NCBI GenBank assembly: GCA_007129635.1
Contig: SKVE01000482.1
Location: 1 to 8,386 of the forward strand
Length of the DNA: 8,386 nt
Source: Planctomycetaceae bacterium
GTDB taxonomy: Bacteria > Planctomycetota > Planctomycetia > Pirellulales > Pirellulaceae
Direction of reading: 5' to 3'
The translations under genes and the position numbers were made by a program. The notes beneath the pieces are model-generated. The model had not been told where the DNA came from and ran no database searches. It saw only the letters and a program-made list of their open reading frames with translations. Positions 1 through 5,887 of this stretch are shown here, in pieces. Each line of letters opens with the position of its first letter. The first letter of the stretch is position 1.

Positions 1-903
1 ACATAGCTCCTTCCAGGTGAATTGCGGATTCTCCCGTCGTTGATGGTGGACGTAGCGTCGCACGACGTCGGAGTATCGGTTGTATCGGGCTTGTACGTCG
101 GGCGAGAGGTACACGGGGATGCGGATCACATCGTAATCCGCCAGCGTCTTGCCGGTCGCGGCGGACAGCGGCAAATCATAGACGGTCGGGCCTATCAGCC
201 AAGGCAGATCCGTGTGTCGCCCGTCGGATCGCTGGGGGGTTGCTGTCAGCCCCAGTCGATACCGGGCGGCGCTCATCCGCGCCGCGTCACGTCGCTGTGG
301 GCCCGGCAGGTGATGGCATTCGTCGAAGATCACCAAAGCGAATCGATTTCCCAGCCGGTCCATGTGCAGGTAGGCACTGTCGTAGGTCGTCACCGAAACG
401 GGTCGAACGCGGAACACATTGTCCCCGATCACCCCCGCATCGTATCCCAACCGCTCCAGGATGCGCCGATGCCACTGGTACATCAGGTCACGCACCGGTG
501 CGACGACCAGCGTGCTGACAGCGGTCTGAGCCATGATCGCCAGGGCCACTTCGGTTTTGCCGGTCCCCGTGGGCATCACGATCACGCCTTGCCCCTGCAC
601 TGCCCACGCCCGGACGGCTCGTGTCTGCTCGTCGCGCAGCTCGGGCATTCGGTCGCAGGGCCAGACGATCGGCGTTTCCTCGAGCACGGCATCTTGGACG
701 GCGATGGGCAGATGCTTTAACAGCGTCTTGACCGCCTGGTGATACAGCGCATCGCATCGCCAGGCCGATTCGCGGTGATCCCAGGTAGCCCCCATCGCCA
801 TCCACTCAGGCTGCCGCCGGACCATCGCTTGCGAAACGCCGGTCAGCAGCAGGGTTCCCCCGGAAAAGGTCAATCGAGGCTGGTTTGTTGGCGAATCCGA
901 CAT
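1..903 (-). CDS. XPB/Rad25-like SF2 DEAD/DEAH-box DNA helicase, N-terminal part (3' end off the window)
   Basis: The reading frame is open from an ATG at 903-901 through the left edge, giving 301 residues. SF2 helicase motifs appear in order: a Q-motif-like LRDEQTRAV at about 89-97, Walker A MPTGTGKT at 110-117, Walker B/DEAH-like DECHH at 194-198, and motif III-like GLTATP at 218-223. About 85 residues precede the Q motif and could be a damage-recognition-like domain, as in XPB proteins. After motif III the chain passes into the VYDLPLS and DYDVIRIPVYLSP stretch typical of the XPB/SSL2 family, just before the second RecA lobe, which must lie to the left. ATP-driven duplex opening in repair or restriction is the family role; the exact role here is inferred. 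The start is chosen because the AAGGTGACAGG purine-rich stretch lies 6-12 nt upstream and no better start exists before the Q motif. The gene is divergent from 1003. An alternative label is the helicase subunit of a restriction-type enzyme. Confidence 0.85.
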   Translation of the reverse strand, partial: MSDSPTNQPRLTFSGGTLLLTGVSQAMVRRQPEWMAMGATWDHRESAWRCDALYHQAVKTLLKHLPIAVQDAVLEETPIVWPCDRMPELRDEQTRAVRAWAVQGQGVIVMPTGTGKTEVALAIMAQTAVSTLVVAPVRDLMYQWHRRILERLGYDAGVIGDNVFRVRPVSVTTYDSAYLHMDRLGNRFALVIFDECHHLPGPQRRDAARMSAARYRLGLTATPQRSDGRHTDLPWLIGPTVYDLPLSAATGKTLADYDVIRIPVYLSPDVQARYNRYSDVVRRYVHHQRRENPQFTWKELC

Positions 904-937
904 CGCGATCCTGTCACCTTTTTTTCCCGTTTAGGAC

Positions 938-949
938 CCATTATAATGG
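938..949. promoter_or_regulatory. Palindromic TATAAT-containing element between divergent genes
   Basis: The perfect 12-nt palindrome CCATTATAATGG presents the consensus -10 hexamer TATAAT on both strands (942-947 on plus, 945-940 on minus). It sits in the 99-nt gap between the divergent helicase gene (ATG at 903) and the exported-protein gene (GTG at 1003), in otherwise GC-rich DNA. No good -35 hexamer lies 16-18 nt upstream on either strand, so promoter function is inferred from the -10 match and position only. Confidence 0.4.
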
Positions 950-1002
950 ATCGTGGTTCCCGTCGGCAGTCCATGGAGGTCCATCCAGGAGGTTGAGTTA
1001 AA

Positions 1003-2076
1003 GTGAGCCGGAAAACATCGAGGCCCCCGAGTCATTGGGTACTTGTCTGTTGGATTTTGGTTGGGTCGATCGTCTGTGCGGCCCAGGACGAGTTCCGGAT
1101 GCGAGTAGAAACGCTGACGGTTCCACCTGCTACCGGTCCGTTGGCGATGGTGATGGTGCAGAATGCGGGCAGCGCATCTTGGGAGGGCCAGATCGTGCTG
1201 CGACCGCCGCCGTCGTGGCAATTGTCGCCTGACACCCGCACCGTCCGCTTGGATTCCGGCGAGACGCAGCGGCTGGCATTCAACATCGCGCGGGGGCGCA
1301 ACCTGGAAACCAACCGCTATCCGTTCGAGATCACCGCCATCGGGCCGGATGGTCAAGCGACCCATCGGCAACAGACCTTCGTGGCCAGTGCGCCCTATTT
1401 TCGAGTCCAGGTGGACGGCCGACCGGACGAATGGGACGATGCGATCCCGATTTCGTTTCGAACCGACCAGCGGGAGACGACGATCAGCACTTACTGGAGC
1501 CGCCGTCATTTCAGTCTGTTGGTCGCGGTCGACGAGCAGGAGTTGGTCCCGTGGGACGCATCCGGCCGATCATCGTTCGACGCGATCCAGTTCGACGCGG
1601 TCCAGTTCGCCTTGGCCGCCGTGCCGCCGCCAGACCAGCCGCCGGACCTGGCCGCGGCGGGGCGATTCGAGTTCCTGCTGGTGGCCACGGAGGACGGCGG
1701 TGCCAAATGCTTTCGATTGGTCACCCCCGAGATGCGGCCAGACGAAGCCGCTCGGCCCCGACCGCTGGATTCGCTGGAGTGCGATCAGGTCGAGGTAGCT
1801 GTTTGGCGAAACGACGGGATCACCTACTACGAATGCTCGGTGCCTTTTCGACTGTTGGACAATGCGCTTCTCCCCATCGCAGGCCGTGAATTCTTTTTCT
1901 CGGTCCTGGTCCACGACCCCGACGGCACGGGGCTGCGCGATCTGGCACATCACGCGAAACTCTGGCCCGACCGGGGCGACCCACACGCCTGGAACCGCTG
2001 GGCGGGCGGTTGCTGGCAAGACGTGTCGCCGCTGGGCAACAAGATCCGTTGGGGACTCTGCACATCCAAATACTAA
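1003..2076 (+). CDS. Exported protein with Ig-like (NEW3-like) and CBM9-like carbohydrate-binding domains
   Basis: A 357-residue protein starting at GTG 1003, with a near-perfect AGGAGGT ribosome binding site at 987-993, 9 nt upstream. Residues 1-28 form a signal peptide: basic start, hydrophobic core HWVLVCWILVGSIV, likely cleavage near CAA/QDE. Residues about 35-128 look like an Ig-type domain (VMVQNAGSASWEGQIVL, then LDSGETQRLAFNI), similar to NEW3 domains next to glycoside-binding modules. Residues about 132-355 fit the CBM9-like fold: VDGRPDEWDDA at 137-147, a strand with TYWSRRHFSLLVAVDE, FDAVQFALA near 197-205, and YYECSVPFRLL followed by FFFSVLVHDPDGTG near 276-310. Known CBM9-like domains bind sugars or sit on secreted enzymes; no catalytic domain is visible here. 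A binding or cell-surface role is inference. The stop at 2076 is 14 nt before the next ATG, so the two genes are probably co-transcribed. Confidence 0.72.
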   Translation: MSRKTSRPPSHWVLVCWILVGSIVCAAQDEFRMRVETLTVPPATGPLAMVMVQNAGSASWEGQIVLRPPPSWQLSPDTRTVRLDSGETQRLAFNIARGRNLETNRYPFEITAIGPDGQATHRQQTFVASAPYFRVQVDGRPDEWDDAIPISFRTDQRETTISTYWSRRHFSLLVAVDEQELVPWDASGRSSFDAIQFDAVQFALAAVPPPDQPPDLAAAGRFEFLLVATEDGGAKCFRLVTPEMRPDEAARPRPLDSLECDQVEVAVWRNDGITYYECSVPFRLLDNALLPIAGREFFFSVLVHDPDGTGLRDLAHHAKLWPDRGDPHAWNRWAGGCWQDVSPLGNKIRWGLCTSKY

Positions 2077-2080
2077 GGAG
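2075..2080 (+). promoter_or_regulatory. Ribosome binding site that fixes the FIST gene start
   Basis: AAGGAG lies 10 nt before ATG 2091 and overlaps the stop codon of the preceding gene. It supports translation from 2091 rather than from an upstream in-frame ATG at 2010, which would add 27 residues ahead of an otherwise clear signal peptide. Confidence 0.7.
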
Positions 2081-2090
2081 AACGATCGTC

Positions 2091-3164
2091 ATGACGCAAA
2101 GCTTTTATCACACGTTTTTGGCGGGTTTGGTCGCCGCGATCGTCGGCGTGACTTGGTGCCTGGCCGGCACCATGCATGCCAACGATGCGGATCGCGAAGC
2201 TGCGAACGAAGGGCGAATCGGCTCGATTCTGATGCATACCGTGCTGGTCGAGGACCAGGACGACCAGCCGATGGCGGCGGGCGAGGCGGCGGCTCGGGAG
2301 CTGATGGCCGCGATCGGCGATGCGCCGTTGCAGGCCGTGCTGGTCTCCGAGTGCTTTGAAGACCTGCCCTGGAAACAGCAGTTGTTGCAAGGCATCGGTT
2401 CGGTCATTCCGAAAGAGCGCATCTTTGGCAGTTCGACCTACGGTTCCTTTACGCAACGCGGCACCGCCGGATTCGACTCGGTCAGCCTGCTGGGGATCGC
2501 GGGCGACGGCATCTCGGTGTCGGCCGCCCTGGTCACCGAAATGGAAGTCGCTCGATTGACGTTCGAGGACAGCGAGCCGTTGATCAAGGAGCGGCTGCAC
2601 GCGGTCGGGAAGCAGTTGACCGACAAGCTGCAACGCACCGATCAGGATCGTCTGATGATCCTGCTGGCCGATGCCCATTCGCCGAAGAACAAGTACCTGG
2701 TCGAAGGCGTCCAGCAGGTCGTCGGTCCTGATTTTCCGATCACCGGTGGCAGCGCCAACAAGAACGCGGGACAGACGTACGTCTACTTTCAAGGCAAAGC
2801 CTATGCTGACAGCGCCGTTGCCTTGATGTTGTCGGGCGATTTCCAGGTCAGCCTGTCGGGCCGGAAAGCCATGGAAAACGATCAAGTCATCGCAACCGCC
2901 AAAGACGGCGCGGCGGAGGCGTTGGCCAAAATGACCGGCCAGCCGCTGGGCGTCCTGGCCTTTAATTGCGCCGGACGACGAGGCCGGTTGCATCGCCCCG
3001 AGGACGAATGGACTGCCATCCGGCAGGCCTTGGGGGAAGACCTGGCACTGTTCGGGTGCTACTGCGCCGGGGAAGTCGGACCATTGGATCCGTCGGAACA
3101 GGTCCCGGGTGTGCTGGTTGGCGGTAGCGGCTGGCACGTCATGTTCACGGTGCTGGGGCGCTAA
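2091..3164 (+). CDS. Exported FIST-domain protein
   Basis: A 357-residue protein starting at ATG 2091. Residues 1-30 form a signal peptide (hydrophobic AGLVAAIVGVTWCLAG, cleavage likely after MHA); Trp before Cys23 argues against a lipobox. The rest matches the FIST sensory domain. The N part has AVLVSECFEDLPW (82-94), IFGSSTYGSF (111-120), DSVSLLGIAGDGI (129-141) and FPITGGSANKN (215-225). The C part has LAFNCAGRRGRL (289-300) and LFGCYCAGEVGPLDPSEQ (320-337). FIST domains normally act as small-ligand (for example amino-acid) sensing inputs of cytoplasmic signalling proteins. Here there is no kinase, cyclase or methyl-accepting domain and the protein is exported, so it is more likely a stand-alone binding protein of the periplasm. 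It is the second gene of an operon with an exported CBM9-like protein. The FIST assignment is from motif memory; the ligand is unknown. Confidence 0.75.
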   Translation: MTQSFYHTFLAGLVAAIVGVTWCLAGTMHANDADREAANEGRIGSILMHTVLVEDQDDQPMAAGEAAARELMAAIGDAPLQAVLVSECFEDLPWKQQLLQGIGSVIPKERIFGSSTYGSFTQRGTAGFDSVSLLGIAGDGISVSAALVTEMEVARLTFEDSEPLIKERLHAVGKQLTDKLQRTDQDRLMILLADAHSPKNKYLVEGVQQVVGPDFPITGGSANKNAGQTYVYFQGKAYADSAVALMLSGDFQVSLSGRKAMENDQVIATAKDGAAEALAKMTGQPLGVLAFNCAGRRGRLHRPEDEWTAIRQALGEDLALFGCYCAGEVGPLDPSEQVPGVLVGGSGWHVMFTVLGR

Positions 3165-3189
3165 GCCCTCGAGGAAACCCGGCGCCCCA
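3154..3189. terminator. Hairpin between convergent genes, possible bidirectional terminator
   Basis: Perfect 8-bp arms TGGGGCGC (3154-3161) and GCGCCCCA (3182-3189) enclose a 20-nt loop that contains the self-complementary CCTCGAGG (3167-3174). The stem can be extended by two pairs across a one-base bulge. It lies over the last codons of the FIST gene and the 30-nt gap to the convergent RNase HII-like gene. There is no clear T-tract on either side, so intrinsic termination is only suggested by position and stem strength. Confidence 0.4.
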
Positions 3190-3194
3190 TGCGT

Positions 3195-4187
3195 TCATCG
3201 AGTTCGCCAAACTTGATGTTCGGGGATCATCAATCGCTGTCGAGCGGCGTCGATTTCTTGGAAGAATCGACGCGCGTCGGCCGGGTACCCTGCGGTGGGT
3301 TTCAAGCCGGGCACGTGTTGTAGCCAGAATTGGTTGAAGGCCATCATGGCCAATTCGCGCAGGTATTTTGCCACCATCGAGGCTAACGCTGACGGCAGGA
3401 AGGTTTCGCCCTTGGCAGCAAACCGCAGTTCGATTCCGCCAGCCGGCGGCCCCAGTCGGTAAATACTCAGGGCGCGGCCTTCGCGGCAGATTTCCAGTCG
3501 CTGTTCGGGAAAATGGTGTTGTAGCAGCGCCCCATACCGGTCTCGGCCGCCATGTTTGTCGCAGCAGACCAGGACCGATTCGGCATCGAGCGGGCTGACC
3601 AAGTCGCGAATTAACTGCAACGTCTCGTGGGACAACAGGGTCCCCTTCCCACCCCACCGGTCCACCAGTTGATTGAACCGCGTTGCGACCACCACGCGAG
3701 CTCGGATACTCACGAGACGAATGCCCCGTTGGTCGAGTCCCAGGCGGAAAGCTCGGCCGCGTTGCTGAAGTAGTTGTGGATCGGCATCAACCGGTAACGT
3801 GACATCGAATTGCCGGTACCAGGGGAGGCTCAGCAGTTCGTTTGCGCAATGGGGCGCGATCGCTGTCCAGGCATCGTTCCAGCGATCGACGTTCAACCCG
3901 GCAGCGAGCATGGCGGGAAACAGCCCGGATTCGAGCCTGGCTAATCCGCCGCCGGATTGATAGAGCGTCTTCGAATCGGCCAGGGGAACGGGCAGCAGCG
4001 TCTGGGACCTGGCCGCTTGCCGAGTCACCAGATCACCAAGCTGATGGTACCAATCGGCATTTCTAAACCAATCGGGAACCTGCCACAGGCTGGCAGCGAT
4101 CACCAAGGGTCCCAGCTTGGGACCGTAACCGGCTTCGTCAGTGCCCAGAAGATATGTCATCGTCATACTCGCCAAGATTCGATCCAT
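3195..4187 (-). CDS. Divergent, enlarged RNase HII-like protein
   Basis: A 330-residue protein. The N-terminus has GTDEAGYGPKLGPLVIAA (15-32), matching the RNase HII active-site signature GxDEAGRGPxxGP with acidic D17 and E18. LADSKTLY (69-76) matches the conserved DSKKL motif. VLVCCDKHGG (205-214) supplies a central Asp210 where RNase HII has IDGN. KGETFLPSALASMVAKYLRELAM (259-281) aligns with the KGD...SAASIxAKVxRDxxM block, followed by AGYPADARRF (299-308) for the KGYPT motif. RNase HII cuts RNA in RNA/DNA hybrids and embedded ribonucleotides. Two oddities: the protein is about 130 residues longer than usual, with most of the extra sequence between 77 and 200, and the fourth catalytic Asp is Glu278. 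RNase HIII is unlikely because no N-terminal TBP-like domain precedes the active site. The earliest ATG (4187) follows an in-frame stop; ATG 4160, giving MTYLLGTDEAG, is an equally good start. No start has a strong ribosome binding site. Confidence 0.7.
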   Translation of the reverse strand: MDRILASMTMTYLLGTDEAGYGPKLGPLVIAASLWQVPDWFRNADWYHQLGDLVTRQAARSQTLLPVPLADSKTLYQSGGGLARLESGLFPAMLAAGLNVDRWNDAWTAIAPHCANELLSLPWYRQFDVTLPVDADPQLLQQRGRAFRLGLDQRGIRLVSIRARVVVATRFNQLVDRWGGKGTLLSHETLQLIRDLVSPLDAESVLVCCDKHGGRDRYGALLQHHFPEQRLEICREGRALSIYRLGPPAGGIELRFAAKGETFLPSALASMVAKYLRELAMMAFNQFWLQHVPGLKPTAGYPADARRFFQEIDAARQRLMIPEHQVWRTR

Positions 4188-4572
4188 CCCGTCGATCGAT
4201 ACAACCGTTTCAGCTTACGCCGTGCGGGTCGAAAACGAGCGATTCGAGGCCATCGCGACCGGCCGATCGCCCCTACAACCGATACGGATTCACCAGGCGA
4301 TACCGGCCGCAAGTTCGGCACATTCATCTTCGTAAACCATTTGCTGAAAATTACTTCGGTACTCTCAAGGGTCTCGGCAGATCACGCCGATATCGAAGGT
4401 GTTGACGCGATAGAGGCTTGCCGTGGTGGCACCCGTGCGACGCGTCAGACCAACCGGCGGACTTAGCCAGGGTCAATGAGTGACTCTGCCGCTGCTGGCG
4501 ATAAACCTACCGTTTGAACCGTGGTGCGCCGATGCGTGTTTCGGACAGCCTACCGCAAGATTGATCCAGATC

Positions 4573-4594
4573 GGTCCCCTTGGCCAAGTGGACC
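4573..4594. promoter_or_regulatory. Near-perfect 22-nt palindrome, operator-like
   Basis: The half-sites GGTCC-C-CTTGG and CCAAG-T-GGACC are symmetrical at 10 of 11 positions, with the centre between 4583 and 4584. With no loop, the element looks more like a dimer-binding DNA site than an RNA hairpin. It lies 125 nt upstream of the Cys-rich gene start. No regulator gene is present in the window, so the binding partner is unknown. Confidence 0.35.
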
Positions 4595-4702
4595 CATCCT
4601 CGGTTCGATGCCGTCTCCCGCCTTCGGCGAGCCCGACGACATCTTACTGCAAAACGATTCAAGCGGAACAGCGCCAGTGTGATTTCACTTGTTCCATCGT
4701 AT

Positions 4703-4709
4703 AAGGAGA
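4703..4709 (+). promoter_or_regulatory. Ribosome binding site fixing the start of the Cys-rich protein
   Basis: AAGGAGA lies 9 nt before ATG 4719. This selects 4719 over the in-frame TTG at 4689, which would put 10 charged residues ahead of the signal peptide, and over the out-of-frame ATG at 4711, which is too close and ends after three codons. Confidence 0.7.
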
Positions 4710-4718
4710 CATGGCTCG

Positions 4719-5549
4719 ATGAAGTGGAACATTCTCGTTGCAACGATGGTGCTCGGCCTCGGCCTGAGCACTCAGAGCTTCGGTTTCGATCTATTGAACC
4801 GAATGCTCGGGAGCAGCGGCTCAGAGCAAAAAGGCTCGAAAGCCGGCTGCTGTGACGCGGGTGCCCTTCAGAAAGCGTGCCACGACGGGTGCGCTCAGAA
4901 GAATGGCACGAAGAACGGTCATTGCCACGTCCAGCGTCCTGGGCTGGGCTTGGGCCTGCTGAGCGGTTGTGCTCAGAAGTGCTGCGATGACCCCAAGGGC
5001 GGCACCAAGAACGGAACCAAAGACGGCGGTTGCCACGTCCAGCGTGCTGGACTGGGGCTGGGCCTGTTGAACGGTTGCGCTCAGAAGTGCTGCGATGACG
5101 GCAAGGGTACCAAGAACGGAACCAAAAACGGCCATTGCCACGTCCAGCGTGCTGGATTGGGGCTGGGCCTGTTGAACGGTTGCGCTCAGAAGGGCTGCGA
5201 TGACGGCAAGGGCGGCACCAAGAACGGAACCAAAAACGGCGGTTGCCACGTCCAGCGTGCTGGGCTGGGGCTGGGGCTGTTGAACGGTTCTGCTCAGAAG
5301 TGCTGCGACGACGGCAAGGGTACCAAGGATAGCGCCCAGAAGGGTTTGGTTTCCCGAGTGCACTGCGGCCCGTCCCTGCTGGACCGCATCTTCGCCTGCC
5401 GTCGGCCCGTTTGCTGCGACCCCAAGGGTGGCAAGGGCACGAAGGGCACCAAAGGTGGTTGGGATGGCAAGGACGATATGAAGATCGCCCCGGTCCCGGC
5501 CGACGAGCCCCCGATGCCTCCGGCACCGGTCGTCGACGCCGAAGCGTAA
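4719..5549 (+). CDS. Secreted Cys-rich tandem-repeat protein, function unknown
   Basis: A 276-residue protein. Residues 1-22 form a signal peptide (hydrophobic ILVATMVLGLGLS, cleavage near SFG). A short FDLLNRML segment follows, then a CCD motif at 44-46. Four tandem units of 34-36 residues begin at 69, 105, 140 and 176. Each runs CHVQRxGLGLGLLxG, then CAQKCCDD, then a Gly/Lys/Asn/Thr linker with NGTK motifs. Typical Cys spacing is C-x14-C-x3-CC. A variant unit closes the array (SLLDRIFACRRPVCCD, 219-234), followed by a GTKGTKGG linker and a Pro/Asp/Ala-rich acidic tail. The protein has 22 Cys in all. Possible roles are metal binding or a disulfide-linked envelope layer; both are inference. 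Proteins with an FDLLxRM start and Cys-rich body are, to my recollection, common in Rhodopirellula-like planctomycetes. It appears to be a single-gene unit: hairpin terminator downstream, 531-nt gap upstream. Confidence 0.8.
   Translation: MKWNILVATMVLGLGLSTQSFGFDLLNRMLGSSGSEQKGSKAGCCDAGALQKACHDGCAQKNGTKNGHCHVQRPGLGLGLLSGCAQKCCDDPKGGTKNGTKDGGCHVQRAGLGLGLLNGCAQKCCDDGKGTKNGTKNGHCHVQRAGLGLGLLNGCAQKGCDDGKGGTKNGTKNGGCHVQRAGLGLGLLNGSAQKCCDDGKGTKDSAQKGLVSRVHCGPSLLDRIFACRRPVCCDPKGGKGTKGTKGGWDGKDDMKIAPVPADEPPMPPAPVVDAEA
4923..5345 (+). repeat. In-frame tandem repeat array of four units (108/105/108/102 nt)
   Basis: Units start with TGCCACGTCCAGCGT at 4923, 5031, 5136 and 5244. Units 2 and 3 differ at only a few bases apart from one codon of length, so amplification is recent. 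Units 1 and 3 carry a GGT linker of 36 residues; unit 2 is 35 and unit 4 is 34 residues with a GT linker. This alternation suggests that a pair of units was duplicated. All length differences are multiples of three. Confidence 0.9.
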
Positions 5550-5628
5550 GCTAAGCGGACAGCGATTGGCTCACCAAGCCACCGCTTAAGTGGTCCACGA
5601 GACCGGATCACTCAGGCGAAAAGCATGG

Positions 5629-5672
5629 AAACGTCAGACTGCCCGGGATTCGTTCCCGGGCAGTTTGCGTTT
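5629..5672 (+). terminator. Strong intrinsic-type terminator after the Cys-rich gene
   Basis: An 11-bp perfect stem, ACTGCCCGGGA (5638-5648) with TCCCGGGCAGT (5654-5664), closes a 5-nt loop. An outer AAACG (5629-5633)/CGTTT (5668-5672) pairing lies across a small internal loop. T-rich sequence follows (TTTGCGTTTCTT). It is 80 nt downstream of the Cys-rich stop codon and upstream of the acyl-AMP ligase leader, separating the two transcription units. Confidence 0.8.
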
Positions 5673-5822
5673 CTTGTGGATCACTAGCTGTCGGAATCTC
5701 GGCTGGTTCCGATTACAATGATTATGTCGATTACCATGCCCGTGGGACTTGTGTCAATCAAGACCACGCTGCAACTCCGATAGTTGACGATGCGGTCGCG
5801 GCATACCGCGATCCTATGTCGG

Positions 5823-5845
5823 TGATCGAAAGGGACGTTCGATCA
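5823..5845 (+). promoter_or_regulatory. Hairpin holding the leader ORF ribosome binding site in its loop
   Basis: Perfect 8-bp arms TGATCGAA (5823-5830) and TTCGATCA (5838-5845) surround the 7-nt loop AGGGACG. The AGGGA in the loop is the apparent Shine-Dalgarno sequence of the 11-codon ORF at 5845. The right arm runs into that ATG. Confidence 0.4.
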
Positions 5846-5880
5846 TGGAACTGACCGAAACACGGATGATCATGGAGTGA
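5845..5880 (+). CDS. Possible 11-residue leader peptide upstream of the acyl-AMP ligase
   Basis: The codons encode MELTETRMIME and then TGA. AAAGGGA (5829-5835) lies 9 nt before the ATG, a good ribosome binding site. The last codons cover the GGAG (5874-5877) that serves the ligase GTG at 5888, and the stop codon is 7 nt before that GTG, in a different frame. The arrangement would allow translational coupling or attenuation. The sequence is not rich in any single amino acid, so classic amino-acid attenuation is not supported. It may be a chance ORF. Confidence 0.3.
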   Translation: MELTETRMIME

Positions 5881-5887
5881 AATTATC

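Larger units (their letters stand above)
4188..4718. other. 531-nt divergent intergenic region with several dyads, no gene seen
   Basis: Short open frames occur here on the plus strand, but none has a ribosome binding site plus a recognisable protein, and no tRNA or rRNA is seen. What it holds: an imperfect 16-nt dyad at 4255-4270; inverted arms TGACGCG (4403-4409) and CGCGTCA (4441-4447); a hairpin with arms AGGGTCA and TGACTCT near 4469-4487 nested in GCCAG/CTGGC (4466-4499); a near-perfect 22-nt palindrome at 4573-4594; and arms GGAACA (4665-4670) and TGTTCC (4690-4695) just ahead of the next gene. It must carry the promoters of the RNase HII-like gene (leftward) and the Cys-rich gene (rightward). 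No convincing -35/-10 pair was found for either. Confidence 0.6.
5550..5887 (+). other. Intergenic region: terminator plus structured leader of the acyl-AMP ligase
   Basis: No full-length gene lies here. After the hairpin terminator (5629-5672), a TACAAT hexamer (5714-5719) is a possible -10 but lacks a good -35. Two inverted repeats follow: TCGCGG/CCGCGA with a CATA loop (5796-5811) and the 8-bp TGATCGAA/TTCGATCA (5823-5845). A short ORF starts at 5845. The 9-mer GATCATGGA occurs twice (5841-5849 and 5868-5876). Confidence 0.55.

Noticed and set aside
22..720. 232-codon plus-strand open frame
   Set aside because: It is antisense to the helicase gene, which has all expected SF2 motifs; the translation shows no recognisable protein.
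1163..1798. Overlapping plus- and minus-strand open frames within the CBM9-like gene
   Set aside because: They are Arg/Ser/Pro-rich, typical of out-of-frame reading in GC-rich DNA, with no start signals.
2073..3137. 354-codon minus-strand open frame
   Set aside because: Shadow of the FIST gene, which has a ribosome binding site, signal peptide and recognised motifs.
3957..4466. Plus-strand open frames running from the RNase HII-like gene into the gap
   Set aside because: Start codons lie antisense to the RNase HII-like gene, no ribosome binding sites are present, and the translations look non-protein-like.
4711..4722. Three-codon ORF (ATG GCT CGA TGA) overlapping the Cys-rich gene start
   Set aside because: The ribosome binding site is only about 2 nt away from this ATG, too close for initiation there.
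4923..5345. Possible CRISPR-like array
   Set aside because: The repeats are in frame, adjoin each other without unique spacers, and encode conserved protein units; no cas gene is present.
4507..5526. Long minus-strand open frames (also 4821-5363) across the Cys-rich gene, with repeated hydrophobic segments
   Set aside because: They are antisense to a gene with ribosome binding site, signal peptide and terminator. They stay open because the repeat units are multiples of three and lack stop-complement codons. The repetition simply mirrors the sense array.
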